DNA from: Microbacterium kyungheense
GTDB lineage: Bacteria > Actinomycetota > Actinomycetes > Actinomycetales > Microbacteriaceae
Reading direction: 5' to 3'
Assembly (NCBI RefSeq): GCF_006783905.1
Contig: NZ_VFPE01000004.1
Span: 1-64,000, forward strand
Length of the DNA stretch: 64,000 bases
The position numbers were made by a program, and so were the translations under genes. The notes beneath the pieces were generated by a model. That model was not told the DNA's origin, made no database searches, and saw only the letters and a list, made by a program, of their open reading frames with translations. This document shows positions 9,537 through 17,864 of the stretch, one piece after another (positions within the stretch are counted from its first letter, which is position 1; each line of letters begins with the position of its first letter).

Positions 9537-10226
9537 CTAACAACCGGTTTCATAACTCTGTCGTACGAGCTGGCCGGTGTCAACAGGAATCGTTTTCTCG
9601 ATCCAGCCGCCGGCCGCGAGCCACGTGACGCAGGCCGCGGTCCAGTCCACCCCCTCCGCGCCCAGCGCGCAGCCGTGGCCGCCCACCGGGTACAGGTGCA
9701 GCTCGTGCGGGATGCCGTGCGTGCGCAGCGCTGCCGACAGCAGCAGCGAGTGCTCGACGGGCACCTTGTGGTCGTCGAGCGAGTGGAAGACGAAGAACGG
9801 CGGTGCGCCGGGTGTCACAAGCGCTTCCAGCGACAGCGCCGTCCGGCGCTCGGCACTGTCGTCACCCTGCAGCAGCACACGACTGGATCCCTGATGGGAG
9901 TGCCTTTTCAGCGAGACCACGGGATAGCCGAGGATGACGGCATCCACCCTCGAGTCCGGGCGATCGGGCGCGAGGGCGGCAAGGCCCGCGGCGTGCCCGC
10001 CGGCGGAGAACCCGACCAGCAGGATGCGGTCCACGCCCCCCGCCCGCAGTTCTCGGATGCGCTGCGCGATGGCGGCGTGAGCGGCGGGGTGCGCCCGGCC
10101 CACGGGGTAGCGGAACACGCTCGCGGGTATCCCCAGGTCGTGCAGCCATTCCGCGACGGGTTGCGCCTCGTGCGCGGCATGACGGAGGTAGCTTCCGCCG
10201 GGGAGGACGAGGGCATGCAGTCTCAT
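9537..10226 (-). CDS. Alpha/beta hydrolase, acetyl-esterase-like
   Basis: 229-aa cytoplasmic alpha/beta hydrolase. The nucleophile elbow is GFSAGGHA, a downstream Asp lies in FHSLDDHKVPVEHS and the His in PVGGHGC, giving a plausible Ser-Asp-His triad. It resembles the BD-FAE / xylan acetylesterase group. ATG 10226 is preferred (AAAGG upstream); GTG 10232 is also in frame. It is the first gene of the operon and directly follows an operator at 10239-10252. It may remove acetyl or feruloyl groups from imported fragments. Its last codons contain the second operator. Confidence 0.82.
   Translation of the reverse strand: MRLHALVLPGGSYLRHAAHEAQPVAEWLHDLGIPASVFRYPVGRAHPAAHAAIAQRIRELRAGGVDRILLVGFSAGGHAAGLAALAPDRPDSRVDAVILGYPVVSLKRHSHQGSSRVLLQGDDSAERRTALSLEALVTPGAPPFFVFHSLDDHKVPVEHSLLLSAALRTHGIPHELHLYPVGGHGCALGAEGVDWTAACVTWLAAGGWIEKTIPVDTGQLVRQSYETGC
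9539..9552. promoter_or_regulatory. LacI-type operator upstream of the binding-protein gene
   Basis: Minus-strand TGAAACCGGTTGTT with the AACCGGTT palindrome at 9542-9549. It shares 11 bases (TGAAACCGGTT) with the site at 10239-10252 and fits the LacI-family pattern with a central CpG. Confidence 0.7.
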
Positions 10227-10238
10227 TGCCACAACCTT

Positions 10239-10252
10239 TGAAACCGGTTAAC
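10239..10252. promoter_or_regulatory. LacI-type operator upstream of the hydrolase gene
   Basis: Plus-strand TGAAACCGGTTAAC with the AACCGGTT core at 10242-10249, ending 13 nt from the hydrolase ATG. It is well placed to block transcription of the whole sugar-uptake operon. Confidence 0.7.
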
Positions 10253-10340
10253 AAGGGCACCAGAGTGACACGAAGCCGGGCGGCGGGGCAACTCGGCACG
10301 TGGCGCGGCGCCACCGGGTGACGCGCGCGGACGAAGCGCC

Positions 10341-10346
10341 TAGGCT
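10341..10346 (+). promoter_or_regulatory. -10 box of the corA-like gene (leaderless type)
   Basis: TAGGCT followed by exactly 6 nt and ATG 10353. No ribosome binding site is present. Confidence 0.6.
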
Positions 10347-10352
10347 CACCAC

Positions 10353-11396
10353 ATGGGTGACACCGCCGTTCCCGACGGGCAGGGTGCACAGCCGGGAACC
10401 GGCGACCTCCCGCAGCTGCGGGCGTTCCTTCTCGCACCCGAGCTGGCGGAGCTGCCCGACTTCGAGCTGGCCTCCACCCCGAAGCTCGTCGCGCGGGCGC
10501 GACGACACGACCAGTTCGCCTGGCTCCATGTGACGGACCCCGACGAAGAGACCGTCCGCGCAGCACGCAAGATCCTCGGCATCCATCCCATCGCGGCGGC
10601 GGACGTGGCGTCAGGGCGGCAGCAGCCGAAGGTGCAGAAGTTCGACGAGCACCTCTTCGTGATGCTGTGGAGCATCCTGGAGAGCGACGACGGAGAGGGC
10701 CTCGTGCTCGGCCAGACGTTCCTGTACATCGGGGAGGGGTGGCTGCTCATCGTCCAGCGCGCCGAAGGCGGGAAGCTCACCGACCTGCGCGCGCCTCTGG
10801 AGGAGGCGCCGCCCGAGCTTCGCAACGGCACGATGCCCGCCGCGTACACGATCATGGCGGACGTCGTCGACGGGTACGCCAAAGCCGCCGCCGACGTGGA
10901 GACGGAGCTGGAGAAGCTCGAGGAGCAGGTGTTCAGCGACACCACCGACGAGGACCATCGTGAGATCTACCGCGTCCGCAAGGACATCGGCCGGGTCGAC
11001 CGCGCCGTGTCGAGCATCGCCGCCGCGCTGCGCGAGAGCACCAGCCACCTGGAGTCCCTCACCGTCGGCAAGGAGCACATCGTGCCCTACCTGCACGATC
11101 TCCTCGACGATGCGGCCGGCACCGCCGCGCTGATCAACAACCAGAGCAAGGCACTGGATGCGGTGCTGTCCAGCCACGAGAACAACGTCGCCGCGCGCCA
11201 GAACAAGGACATGCGCACCATCTCGGCCGTCGCGGCGATGCTCGCACCGCCGACGCTGATCGCGGGGCTCTACGGCATGAACTTCAAGAACATCCCGCTC
11301 GTGCAGTGGGAGTACGGCTGGGTGGCGATCGGCATCGCGATCGTCGCCATCGACGTCGTGATCTACGTCATGTTCAAGCGTCGCCGCTGGCTCTAG
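10353..11396 (+). CDS. corA: CorA-family magnesium/divalent cation transporter
   Basis: 347 aa. The cytoplasmic N-terminal domain has long helices in its second half. Two C-terminal membrane helices follow, with the signature YGMNF at the end of the first. The short tail is basic (FKRRRWL). Members form pentameric Mg2+/Co2+/Ni2+ channels in the inner membrane. Length is normal for the family. It stands alone on the plus strand, divergent from the sugar operon. Its 3' end overlaps the convergent VOC gene by 23 nt. Confidence 0.93.
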   Translation: MGDTAVPDGQGAQPGTGDLPQLRAFLLAPELAELPDFELASTPKLVARARRHDQFAWLHVTDPDEETVRAARKILGIHPIAAADVASGRQQPKVQKFDEHLFVMLWSILESDDGEGLVLGQTFLYIGEGWLLIVQRAEGGKLTDLRAPLEEAPPELRNGTMPAAYTIMADVVDGYAKAAADVETELEKLEEQVFSDTTDEDHREIYRVRKDIGRVDRAVSSIAAALRESTSHLESLTVGKEHIVPYLHDLLDDAAGTAALINNQSKALDAVLSSHENNVAARQNKDMRTISAVAAMLAPPTLIAGLYGMNFKNIPLVQWEYGWVAIGIAIVAIDVVIYVMFKRRRWL

Positions 11397-11772
11397 ACGA
11401 CGGCGTGGCCGGCCGGCTGAACACGTTGACGAGATTGCCGTCCGGGTCGCGGAACAGTGCGGATCGGTTGCCCCACGGCATCGTCGCGGGCGGCAGGACG
11501 ACCTGTGTCAGCGCGGGTTCGAGCCGCGCGAACTCCGCGTCGACATCGGTCACCTCGAGCTCGACGATCAGAGAGCGGTTCGCCGCAGGGATCAGGGCGT
11601 CGCCGAGCATGGCGACCGTCGCCGGACTCGCGATGGCGAGGGTCGCGCCCGGACCGGTGAGCTGGGCGAAGACGGGTGCCGGCCTCTCGGCGGTCAGCCC
11701 CGTCGCGAGCTCGTAGAACGCGACGAGCCGGTCGACGTCGTCGGTGATGATGCGGATGGATGCGAACGGCAC
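11374..11772 (-). CDS. VOC (glyoxalase/bleomycin-resistance) superfamily protein
   Basis: 132-aa single-domain protein with the two beta-alpha-beta-beta-beta repeats of the VOC fold, including the recognisable RSALFRDPDGNLVNVF ending. It starts at GTG 11772 after AGGAGG. Substrate is unknown; small members act in metabolite repair or resistance. It overlaps the end of the CorA gene tail to tail. Confidence 0.85.
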   Translation of the reverse strand: MPFASIRIITDDVDRLVAFYELATGLTAERPAPVFAQLTGPGATLAIASPATVAMLGDALIPAANRSLIVELEVTDVDAEFARLEPALTQVVLPPATMPWGNRSALFRDPDGNLVNVFSRPATPSSRASGDA

Positions 11773-11857
11773 GAGGACCTCCTGATGGATGCGGGATCGC
11801 GGGCCACCAGCCTCGCAAGGGCACGCGACACCGTCATGTCGGTGTTTCGCGGAGTCT

Positions 11858-12559
11858 TCAGCCGAGATCCTCGACGACCGATCGGAGCGTCCCGAACGGA
11901 ATGTCGAGGTCTTCCCGTCGGAGCCGTCGGGGCTCGGGACGTTCGTCGGTGAGGCGGACCGAGATCATCCGGTCGCCGCGGAACGCCCGGACGCCGCCAC
12001 GGAGCCGGCACCAGGCGATCAGATACCAGACGCCGTCCCGCCCGATGGAGCCGAGCGGCTCGACCTCGCGTTCGCTCACGTCTCCGGCGCCGTCGCGATA
12101 GACCAGGCGCACGACGCGGTCGGTCCGGAGCGACGCCGCGAACTCCGGCGGAACCGGGTCCTCGGCCTCGGGCTCGAGCAGGTGGATGCGGGCGGCCAGC
12201 CTCGTGGCGCGACGGGCGTCGTCGTCGGGCATCACGGCCAGCAGCTTTCGCATCGCCGCCCCGGCCGAATGCCGGAACGGCCCGCGACGCAGAGTCCCGA
12301 GGCCGATCAGCATCGCGAGCGCCTCGTCGGGGGTGAACCCCATCGGGCCCAGCGCCGCCGTCTTGTCGATCGCGTAGCCCCCGGCGCGGCCGGACTCCGC
12401 CCAGATCGGCACGCCCGACTGCTGCAGGGCGGACAGATCCCTCTCGATCGTCCGTACCGACACCTCGAAGCGCTCGGCCAGCCATCGTGCGCTGCGACGC
12501 TTCGGGGCTGCGGCCCGCAGCTCCTCGACGAGCGCAAACAGACGATCGGTGCGGTTCAC
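11858..12559 (-). CDS. WYL-domain HTH regulator (YafY/DeoR-like)
   Basis: 233-aa regulator. The N-terminal winged HTH (RWLAERFEVSVRTIERDLSA) is followed by GVPIWAESGRAGGYAID, and a C-terminal WYL domain contains DGVWYLIAWCRLRGGVRAFR. Such proteins sense a ligand through WYL and control neighbouring genes. It starts at GTG 12559, with GGAAGGGA about 8 nt upstream. It follows the reductase gene by 20 nt in the same transcript and probably regulates that pair. Confidence 0.9.
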   Translation of the reverse strand: MNRTDRLFALVEELRAAAPKRRSARWLAERFEVSVRTIERDLSALQQSGVPIWAESGRAGGYAIDKTAALGPMGFTPDEALAMLIGLGTLRRGPFRHSAGAAMRKLLAVMPDDDARRATRLAARIHLLEPEAEDPVPPEFAASLRTDRVVRLVYRDGAGDVSEREVEPLGSIGRDGVWYLIAWCRLRGGVRAFRGDRMISVRLTDERPEPRRLRREDLDIPFGTLRSVVEDLG

Positions 12560-12579
12560 GGTCGCCGATCCCTTCCGGA

Positions 12580-13134
12580 TCAGGCGACGCGGTAGCCGAG
12601 GTACACGAAACCGTTCGCGAACCGGCGCTCGTCGAACAGCTCGAGATCCAGTCGCAGGCCTTCGTCCAAGAAGCGCGTGCCGCCCCCGACGACCGCGGGT
12701 GCCACCACGATGTGCACCTCGTCGAGCACCCCGGCACGTGCGGCGGCCGAGGCGAGCAGACCGCCGCCGATGGCGACCGGGGTGGGAGAGGCATCCACCG
12801 ACTCCCGCACCTGCGCGGGATCGAAGACCCGGCGCAGCTCGGTGCGCCGCGTCGTCACCGCGTCGAGGGTCGACGAGAACACGACCTTGTCGATGTCGCG
12901 CCACTGCAGCGCGAACTCGCGCTCGGCGGGCGGGAGGTCCTCAAGGGGCAGGTCGTCCCACACCTTCATCACCTCGTACACCTTCCGGCCGTAGAGGTGG
13001 ACCCTGGCGGGCGCGAGCAGGTCGTTGACGAACGAGTGGACCTCGGCGTCGGGCGTCGCCCACTCCCAGCGCCCGTCCGGGCCGGCGATGTAGCCGTCCA
13101 GCGACGCCGAGTTGAAGTAGATCAGCGAACCCAC
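12580..13134 (-). CDS. Dihydrofolate reductase / RibD C-terminal-like reductase
   Basis: 184 aa of the RibD_C/DHFR-like family. It starts SLIYFNSASLDGYIAGPDG, has the HLYGRKVYEVM segment and the nucleotide-binding stretch VAIGGGLLASAA, and ends with the typical VVAPAVVGGGTRFLDEG. The substrate is not known; family members reduce varied pteridine or pyrimidine-like compounds with NADPH. GTG 13134 follows a TAGCGT box by exactly 6 nt. It is first in a two-gene unit with the WYL regulator. Confidence 0.87.
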   Translation of the reverse strand: MGSLIYFNSASLDGYIAGPDGRWEWATPDAEVHSFVNDLLAPARVHLYGRKVYEVMKVWDDLPLEDLPPAEREFALQWRDIDKVVFSSTLDAVTTRRTELRRVFDPAQVRESVDASPTPVAIGGGLLASAAARAGVLDEVHIVVAPAVVGGGTRFLDEGLRLDLELFDERRFANGFVYLGYRVA

Positions 13135-13140
13135 GCCCGC

Positions 13141-13146
13141 ACGCTA
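13141..13146 (-). promoter_or_regulatory. -10 box of the RibD-like gene (leaderless type)
   Basis: TAGCGT on the minus strand with exactly 6 nt to GTG 13134. Confidence 0.55.
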
Positions 13147-13240
13147 CTCCCCGCACCCGACACCGCGACACCCGCCGCCCTCGCAGGCGATCCTCAGGTT
13201 GCCCTCTTGCGGCGAGGATGGACGCCGCCACTATTGTTTC

Positions 13241-13270
13241 TCGATAGGTACATGCCGTTTATCGATAGGT
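13241..13270 (+). promoter_or_regulatory. Paired TCGATAGGT motifs upstream of the DUF2975-XRE genes
   Basis: TCGATAGGT occurs at 13241-13249 and 13262-13270, 21 bp apart (two helical turns). The second copy sits in the perfect palindrome TATCGATA (13260-13267). The pair ends 7 nt before the DUF2975 start and is a good candidate operator for the small XRE protein. Confidence 0.55.
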
Positions 13271-13276
13271 GAAGAG

Positions 13277-13753
13277 ATGCAGCGCACGACGATCGTGGTG
13301 TTGAAGGTTCTGATCGCGGGCCTTCTCGCCCTGTTGCTGGTCTGCCAGATCTTCGTCGTGCCGGCGGTCGCCGCACAGTCCGCGGTGCGGTACTCCGAGA
13401 TCGCCTACTTCGAGATCCCGGGCGCGATCGTCGGCATCCTCTTCCTGGTGTGCGTACAGGTCGTACTGGTGTGCGTGTGGCGCCTGCTGTCGCTCGTGCG
13501 CGAGGACAGCATCTTCAGCGACAGCGCCTTCCCCGACGTCGATGTGAGCCTCGCGGCCGTCGTGTTCGCGACCTTTCTCGTGCTGATCGCGCTGGTCGCG
13601 CTGAGCTTCACCGGGTTCATGACACCGTCGATCACACTTCTCCTGCTGCTCGGAATCGTCGTCGGGGCGGGCCTTTCGCTGCTGATCGTCGTGCTGCGCG
13701 GGCTGCTGCGCAAGGCGTCGCAGCTCGAGGCCGACCTGTCGGAGGTGGTCTGA
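13277..13753 (+). CDS. DUF2975 membrane protein
   Basis: 158 aa with four predicted membrane helices (around residues 8-30, 45-70, 90-112 and 117-142). DUF2975 proteins are commonly encoded next to a small YozG-like XRE regulator, exactly as here. The function is not established. ATG 13277 follows GGTGAAGAG. Its stop overlaps the next start (TGATG), so production is coupled to the XRE protein. Confidence 0.88.
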   Translation: MQRTTIVVLKVLIAGLLALLLVCQIFVVPAVAAQSAVRYSEIAYFEIPGAIVGILFLVCVQVVLVCVWRLLSLVREDSIFSDSAFPDVDVSLAAVVFATFLVLIALVALSFTGFMTPSITLLLLLGIVVGAGLSLLIVVLRGLLRKASQLEADLSEVV

Positions 13754-14010
13754 TGCCGATCATCATCAACCTCGACGTCCAGCTGGCGAAGAAGAAGATG
13801 TCGGTCACCGACTTCGCCGCCGCCATCGACATCACGCCGGCCAACGTGTCGGTGCTCAAAAACGGCCGGGCCAAGGCGGTGCGGTTCACGACCCTCGACG
13901 CGATCTGCCGCGTGCTGGATTGCCAGCCGGGCGACATCCTGGAATGGGTGCCGGACGACCACCCGGCCGCGGCCGATGGGGCCGGACTCGAGGCCGGGGC
14001 GGGCGCGTGA
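13753..14010 (+). CDS. Small XRE-family DNA-binding protein (YozG-like)
   Basis: 85 aa that is almost entirely one HTH: IIINLDVQLAKKKMSVTDFA, then ITPANVSVLKNGRAKAVRF and the family hallmark LDCQPGDILEW. It probably represses its own operon through the TCGATAGGT/TATCGATA sites upstream, with the membrane partner DUF2975 as a possible anchor or sensor. The last 4 nt overlap the start of the giant membrane protein gene. Confidence 0.92.
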   Translation: MPIIINLDVQLAKKKMSVTDFAAAIDITPANVSVLKNGRAKAVRFTTLDAICRVLDCQPGDILEWVPDDHPAAADGAGLEAGAGA

Positions 14011-17000
14011 CCACGGCATCGCCCGCGCGGCGGTCCCCGGCCTGGAACGACACGGCGATCGCCGAGCTGCTCGACGTCGTGCGCTGCCCGGTGTGCGCGG
14101 GCGGCATCGTGGCGGAGCGCCGCTGCCCCGCGTGCGGCGCCGACTTCGCCGGGACGGTCGGGCGCGACCTGTGGCTGGCGTCTCAGCGCGCCGTCGAGGC
14201 CCTCAAGGCGCGACAGGCGGTGCTCGACCGCGTGCCGGCGAGGCCGCTCCCCGTGCCGGGCGGGGTGACGGCGAGCGCCGGGGCACCCGCGCCGGCGGTA
14301 TCCGTCCCCGTACCGGGCGACGCGGCTCCACCGGCGACGACGGTCGCCCCGCCCCTTCCCGCAGCGCGGACGTCGGCGTCGGTGCAGTCGGTGCTGGCGG
14401 TCGCCGGCGCGGGCCTCGTCGCCGTGGCCGCGCTCGTGTTCGTCTTCTTCAACCCCGACCTCGAAGAGCCGTGGGCGCGTACCGCGGTCGTCGGCGCGAT
14501 CGCGGCGGTGTTCCTCGGCGGGGCGCCGCTGCTCGCGCGCCGGAGGCTGCGGTTCTCGGCCGAGGCGATCGGCGCGCTCGGGGTGGTGTTCCTCGCGCTC
14601 ACGGTGACGGCGGCGCTGCCGTTCGCGCGGAACGGCTGGGTGTCGACCGCGCTCGTGGCGCTGGTCGCCGGCGCGGGTCTCGCGCTGCTCGGCCCGCGGG
14701 CGAGGATCCGCGTGTGGCTGTGGTGCGGCGTCGTCGCCCTGGCCTCGGTGCCCCTGCTGTTCGCCCTCGGCGGCGGATGGATGCCGGCGGCCACGGCCGG
14801 CTGTCTCGCCTCGGCCGCCGCGGCCGCCGCGCTGGTCGCCCGCATGCGCCGGTCTGCCGAGCGCATCACGCTGACCACGATGCAGGCCGGTTTCGTCGTG
14901 GCGGCGATCGGGACGATCCCGTTCCTCTCCGCCGCGACGGGCGTCGCCACCGCCGTCCTGGCCTGCGCGACCTTCGCCGGCGTAGCCGCGGTCGCCGTGG
15001 CGTCGGCACGGCACCTGGCCGGGGCGATGTGGAGCGTCGTCGCGGGCGCCGCGATCGTCGCGGCGGCGACGTCCCTGACGCTGGAGCTGCTGTCGTCGCC
15101 CACTGCCGGCCTGTGGATCGCCGCGCTGCCGACAGCGGCCGGGTTCGGGCTGGTGCTCGTCGGCGTCCTCACCCCGCTGCACCGTCTGGTGTCGCGGGGC
15201 GCACTCTTCGTCGGTGCCGTCGCCGTGGTCGCGGTCGCGGCGGTGGTGCCGACGCTCGTCGCGTTCCTCTCGCTCACGGGGACGCTCGCCGACCTCGGCC
15301 GTGGCGGGGTGCGCCTGCTGCCCGACGACGGCTGGGCCGTGACAGCAGGCCTCGGGGCGCTCGCGCTGACGCTCGTGCTGTTCGCCGCGGTCACCAGGCC
15401 GCGCGCGGTCACTCGGTCGGGCGCGGTCACCCCGTCCGGCGCGGTCACCCCGTCGGGCGCGGCCGGCGCGGCCGGCGCGCTGCCTCACGGCACGCCGGTC
15501 GACGCGGCAGCCGGGGCGGCGGCATCCCTCGCTGCCCGCTCCGAGACGGGCGACGCCGGTGGGGGCCTCGCCGCGCAGCCGCTCGGAACGGGATGGCTCG
15601 GATTCCTCGGCGCGTGGTACGCGGCGCTGGCGTTCCTGACGGTGCTGACGCTGCCCGACGTGGAGGCGTGGGTGCGCATCGCCCTCGGACTCGGCGCCGC
15701 CGTCTGCGCGAGCGCGGTGGTCGCCACGGTGCTGCGCGACGCGTCCGCCGCCGTCCGCATGCCGCTCGTGGCGGGCGCGCACGCGGCGGTGGTGTTCGCG
15801 GCCGCGCTGTCGTGGGGCGACCCCGCGCTGACGGTGTGGGCGGGCGCGGCGGTCGTCGCGGCGGTCGGGATGCTCGCCGTCACCGTGCCGGTCCCCGCCC
15901 GCTTCGTGCACGTCGGAGTGGGCTTCGCGTACGCGCTCGTGGTGCTCGCGACCGCGCTCGGCCGCGCGGGCGCCGACACGCTCGTGACCGTGTGCCTCAC
16001 GACGTGTGCCGCGGGTGCGGTGGCGATCGCCGCGACCTTCGTCCGGCGCGTGCCGGTGCGCGCCTGGTACGCGGTGCTCGTCGTCACCGCCGTGCCGTTC
16101 GCGATCGGCGTCGCGCAGGTGGTGTTCGAGCGCAGCGGCTGGACGGCCCTGTCGACCGCCGTCATCTTCTGCCTCGCGCTCGTCCTGACCGTGACGACCC
16201 GGCCAGGACTGGCGGTCGTCGTGCGCACGATCGCCGCCGCCGCGCTCGTGCCGTCGATCGCCGTGGTGGTCGTGTGCCTCGGGGCGCAGGCGCTGGCAAC
16301 GAGCGGTTCGCCGGTCGTGCTGCCCGTGATCGCGGCCATCGTCGCGGCGACCCTCGCCTCGGGCGACAGCATGGGTGTGGCGCTCGCGCGCCGCCTGCCG
16401 CGCACGGCATGGCACGCGGCACGGCTCGCGATCGAGGCATCCGCCCTGCTCACCGCGGCGATCGCGGTCGGGCTCTCGCTCGTCCGCGCGGCCGCCGGCC
16501 TCCCGACCACCCTGCTCGTCCTCATGATCCTCGGGGCGGGCTTCGCGACCACCGCCGTGACCTCGCCCCGGCAGTACGCGTGGCCGCTCGCCGGCGCCGC
16601 CTTCACGGGAGCGCTGTGGAGCGCGTGGGGCATGGCGGGCGTCACGGGACTGGAGCCCTACCTGCTGCCTCCCGCGCTGGGCGCCGCCGCTGTGGCGGTG
16701 GGGCTGACGGCACGCGGGCGCCGCGCGACCGGCCTGTTCACCGGCGGGCTCGCCGCGGCGGTCGTCCCGGTGCTCCTCGCCGCCACCGTGGCCGGAGAGG
16801 ATGCCGCGCCCGCATGGCTCGCCGGCGACAGCGGCTCCCTCGCCCGGACCTCCGCGCTGGTGGCGTCCGCCTGGCTGCTGGTGGCGGCATCCCTCGTCGT
16901 CTCCCGCGCGACCGCCCCGCGGGTCCGGCGGCTGCGCGCGCTGCGCACCCCGACGCTCGTCGTCGGGATCGTCGGTGCGTCCGCGGCGGCGGTGCAGGGC

Positions 17001-17858
17001 GTCCGGTGGGGCACGAGCGTCGACACGGCGCCGACCGATCCGGTGATCCTCGCCGCCCTCGCGTTCGGGCTGATCGGCGCCGGAGCGGCGGCGAGCGCGG
17101 CGCGGATGCTGCACCGGTCCGCGATCCCCGGCTCCCTCTTCGCCCGCACCCGGTGGCTGGGCGCGCCCGCGGTGCTCATCGTGGCCGTCGCCGCGTGGCC
17201 CGCCATCGAGCGGGACTGGCCGGTGATCTGGACCATGTGGGGACTCGCGATCGGGTTCCTGACGCTGATGGTGGCCGTCGCCGTACGGGGTGTGCGAGGC
17301 CCCACGGGGCTCCCGCCGGTGTGGTTCCTGTTCGCCGTCTCGTTCGTCACCGCGGTCGTCGCGTGGAGCCCGCGCGACCTGCGGGTGGAGTGGTTCTCGC
17401 TGCCGCTCGGCGCGTTCCTGCTCGCCGCCGGGGCGGTCGCGATGCGGCGGATGCCGAGTGGGCCGGTCACCCGGTCGCTGACGACCTGGCCGGCGGGCTG
17501 GACCGGGTCGTGGGCGCTGCTCGCACCCGGACTCGTCGTGATGCTGAGCGCATCGGTCGCGGCGACGTACACCGACCCGCGCACGTGGCGGGCGATCCTC
17601 GTCATGGCGATCGCGCTCGTCGCGATCCTCGTCGGGGCGACCCTGCGGCTCGCCGCGCCGTTCGTCATCGGGATCGTCGTGCTCCCGGTCGAGAACGTGC
17701 TGGCCTTCGTCGTGCAGATCGGCCGCGGCATCGAGGCGATGCCGTGGTGGATCACCCTGTCGGTCGTCGGTGCCGTGCTGCTCATCATCGCCGTCGCGTA
17801 CGAACGGCGGGCCGACGGCGGGTCGGGGCTCACCGCGCGCCTGCGCGACTTGTCGTGA
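14007..17858 (+). CDS. Giant polytopic membrane protein with N-terminal zinc ribbon (SCO7613-like)
   Basis: 1283 aa. Residues 25-50 form a zinc ribbon (CPVCAGG then CPACGADF). An Ala/Pro-rich linker follows, and then about 1150 residues of closely packed hydrophobic helices (my rough count is over 30) with little loop sequence. This matches the actinobacterial SCO7613 C-terminal-domain membrane proteins, whose function is unknown. GTG 14007 overlaps the XRE stop (GTGA), tying this protein to the DUF2975-XRE unit. A four-unit 18-bp tandem repeat lies at 15387-15458. The opposite strand is also open for over 1000 codons, which is a GC artefact. Confidence 0.88.
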   Translation: MTTASPARRSPAWNDTAIAELLDVVRCPVCAGGIVAERRCPACGADFAGTVGRDLWLASQRAVEALKARQAVLDRVPARPLPVPGGVTASAGAPAPAVSVPVPGDAAPPATTVAPPLPAARTSASVQSVLAVAGAGLVAVAALVFVFFNPDLEEPWARTAVVGAIAAVFLGGAPLLARRRLRFSAEAIGALGVVFLALTVTAALPFARNGWVSTALVALVAGAGLALLGPRARIRVWLWCGVVALASVPLLFALGGGWMPAATAGCLASAAAAAALVARMRRSAERITLTTMQAGFVVAAIGTIPFLSAATGVATAVLACATFAGVAAVAVASARHLAGAMWSVVAGAAIVAAATSLTLELLSSPTAGLWIAALPTAAGFGLVLVGVLTPLHRLVSRGALFVGAVAVVAVAAVVPTLVAFLSLTGTLADLGRGGVRLLPDDGWAVTAGLGALALTLVLFAAVTRPRAVTRSGAVTPSGAVTPSGAAGAAGALPHGTPVDAAAGAAASLAARSETGDAGGGLAAQPLGTGWLGFLGAWYAALAFLTVLTLPDVEAWVRIALGLGAAVCASAVVATVLRDASAAVRMPLVAGAHAAVVFAAALSWGDPALTVWAGAAVVAAVGMLAVTVPVPARFVHVGVGFAYALVVLATALGRAGADTLVTVCLTTCAAGAVAIAATFVRRVPVRAWYAVLVVTAVPFAIGVAQVVFERSGWTALSTAVIFCLALVLTVTTRPGLAVVVRTIAAAALVPSIAVVVVCLGAQALATSGSPVVLPVIAAIVAATLASGDSMGVALARRLPRTAWHAARLAIEASALLTAAIAVGLSLVRAAAGLPTTLLVLMILGAGFATTAVTSPRQYAWPLAGAAFTGALWSAWGMAGVTGLEPYLLPPALGAAAVAVGLTARGRRATGLFTGGLAAAVVPVLLAATVAGEDAAPAWLAGDSGSLARTSALVASAWLLVAASLVVSRATAPRVRRLRALRTPTLVVGIVGASAAAVQGVRWGTSVDTAPTDPVILAALAFGLIGAGAAASAARMLHRSAIPGSLFARTRWLGAPAVLIVAVAAWPAIERDWPVIWTMWGLAIGFLTLMVAVAVRGVRGPTGLPPVWFLFAVSFVTAVVAWSPRDLRVEWFSLPLGAFLLAAGAVAMRRMPSGPVTRSLTTWPAGWTGSWALLAPGLVVMLSASVAATYTDPRTWRAILVMAIALVAILVGATLRLAAPFVIGIVVLPVENVLAFVVQIGRGIEAMPWWITLSVVGAVLLIIAVAYERRADGGSGLTARLRDLS
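15387..15458 (+). repeat. 18-bp tandem repeat (4 units) inside the giant membrane protein gene
   Basis: Four successive 6-codon units encode AVTRPR, AVTRSG, AVTPSG and AVTPSG. 9-bp GCGGCCGGC-type units follow to about 15479. The repeat keeps the frame and lies in an extramembrane loop. Confidence 0.8.
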
Positions 17859-17864
17859 GCGGCG

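Noticed and set aside
13632..17114. Open frame of over 1100 codons on the minus strand opposite the giant membrane protein gene
   Set aside because: The translation is Arg/Gly/His-rich low-complexity sequence typical of a GC-rich shadow frame. The plus-strand protein has a zinc ribbon, coherent membrane helices and coupled start.
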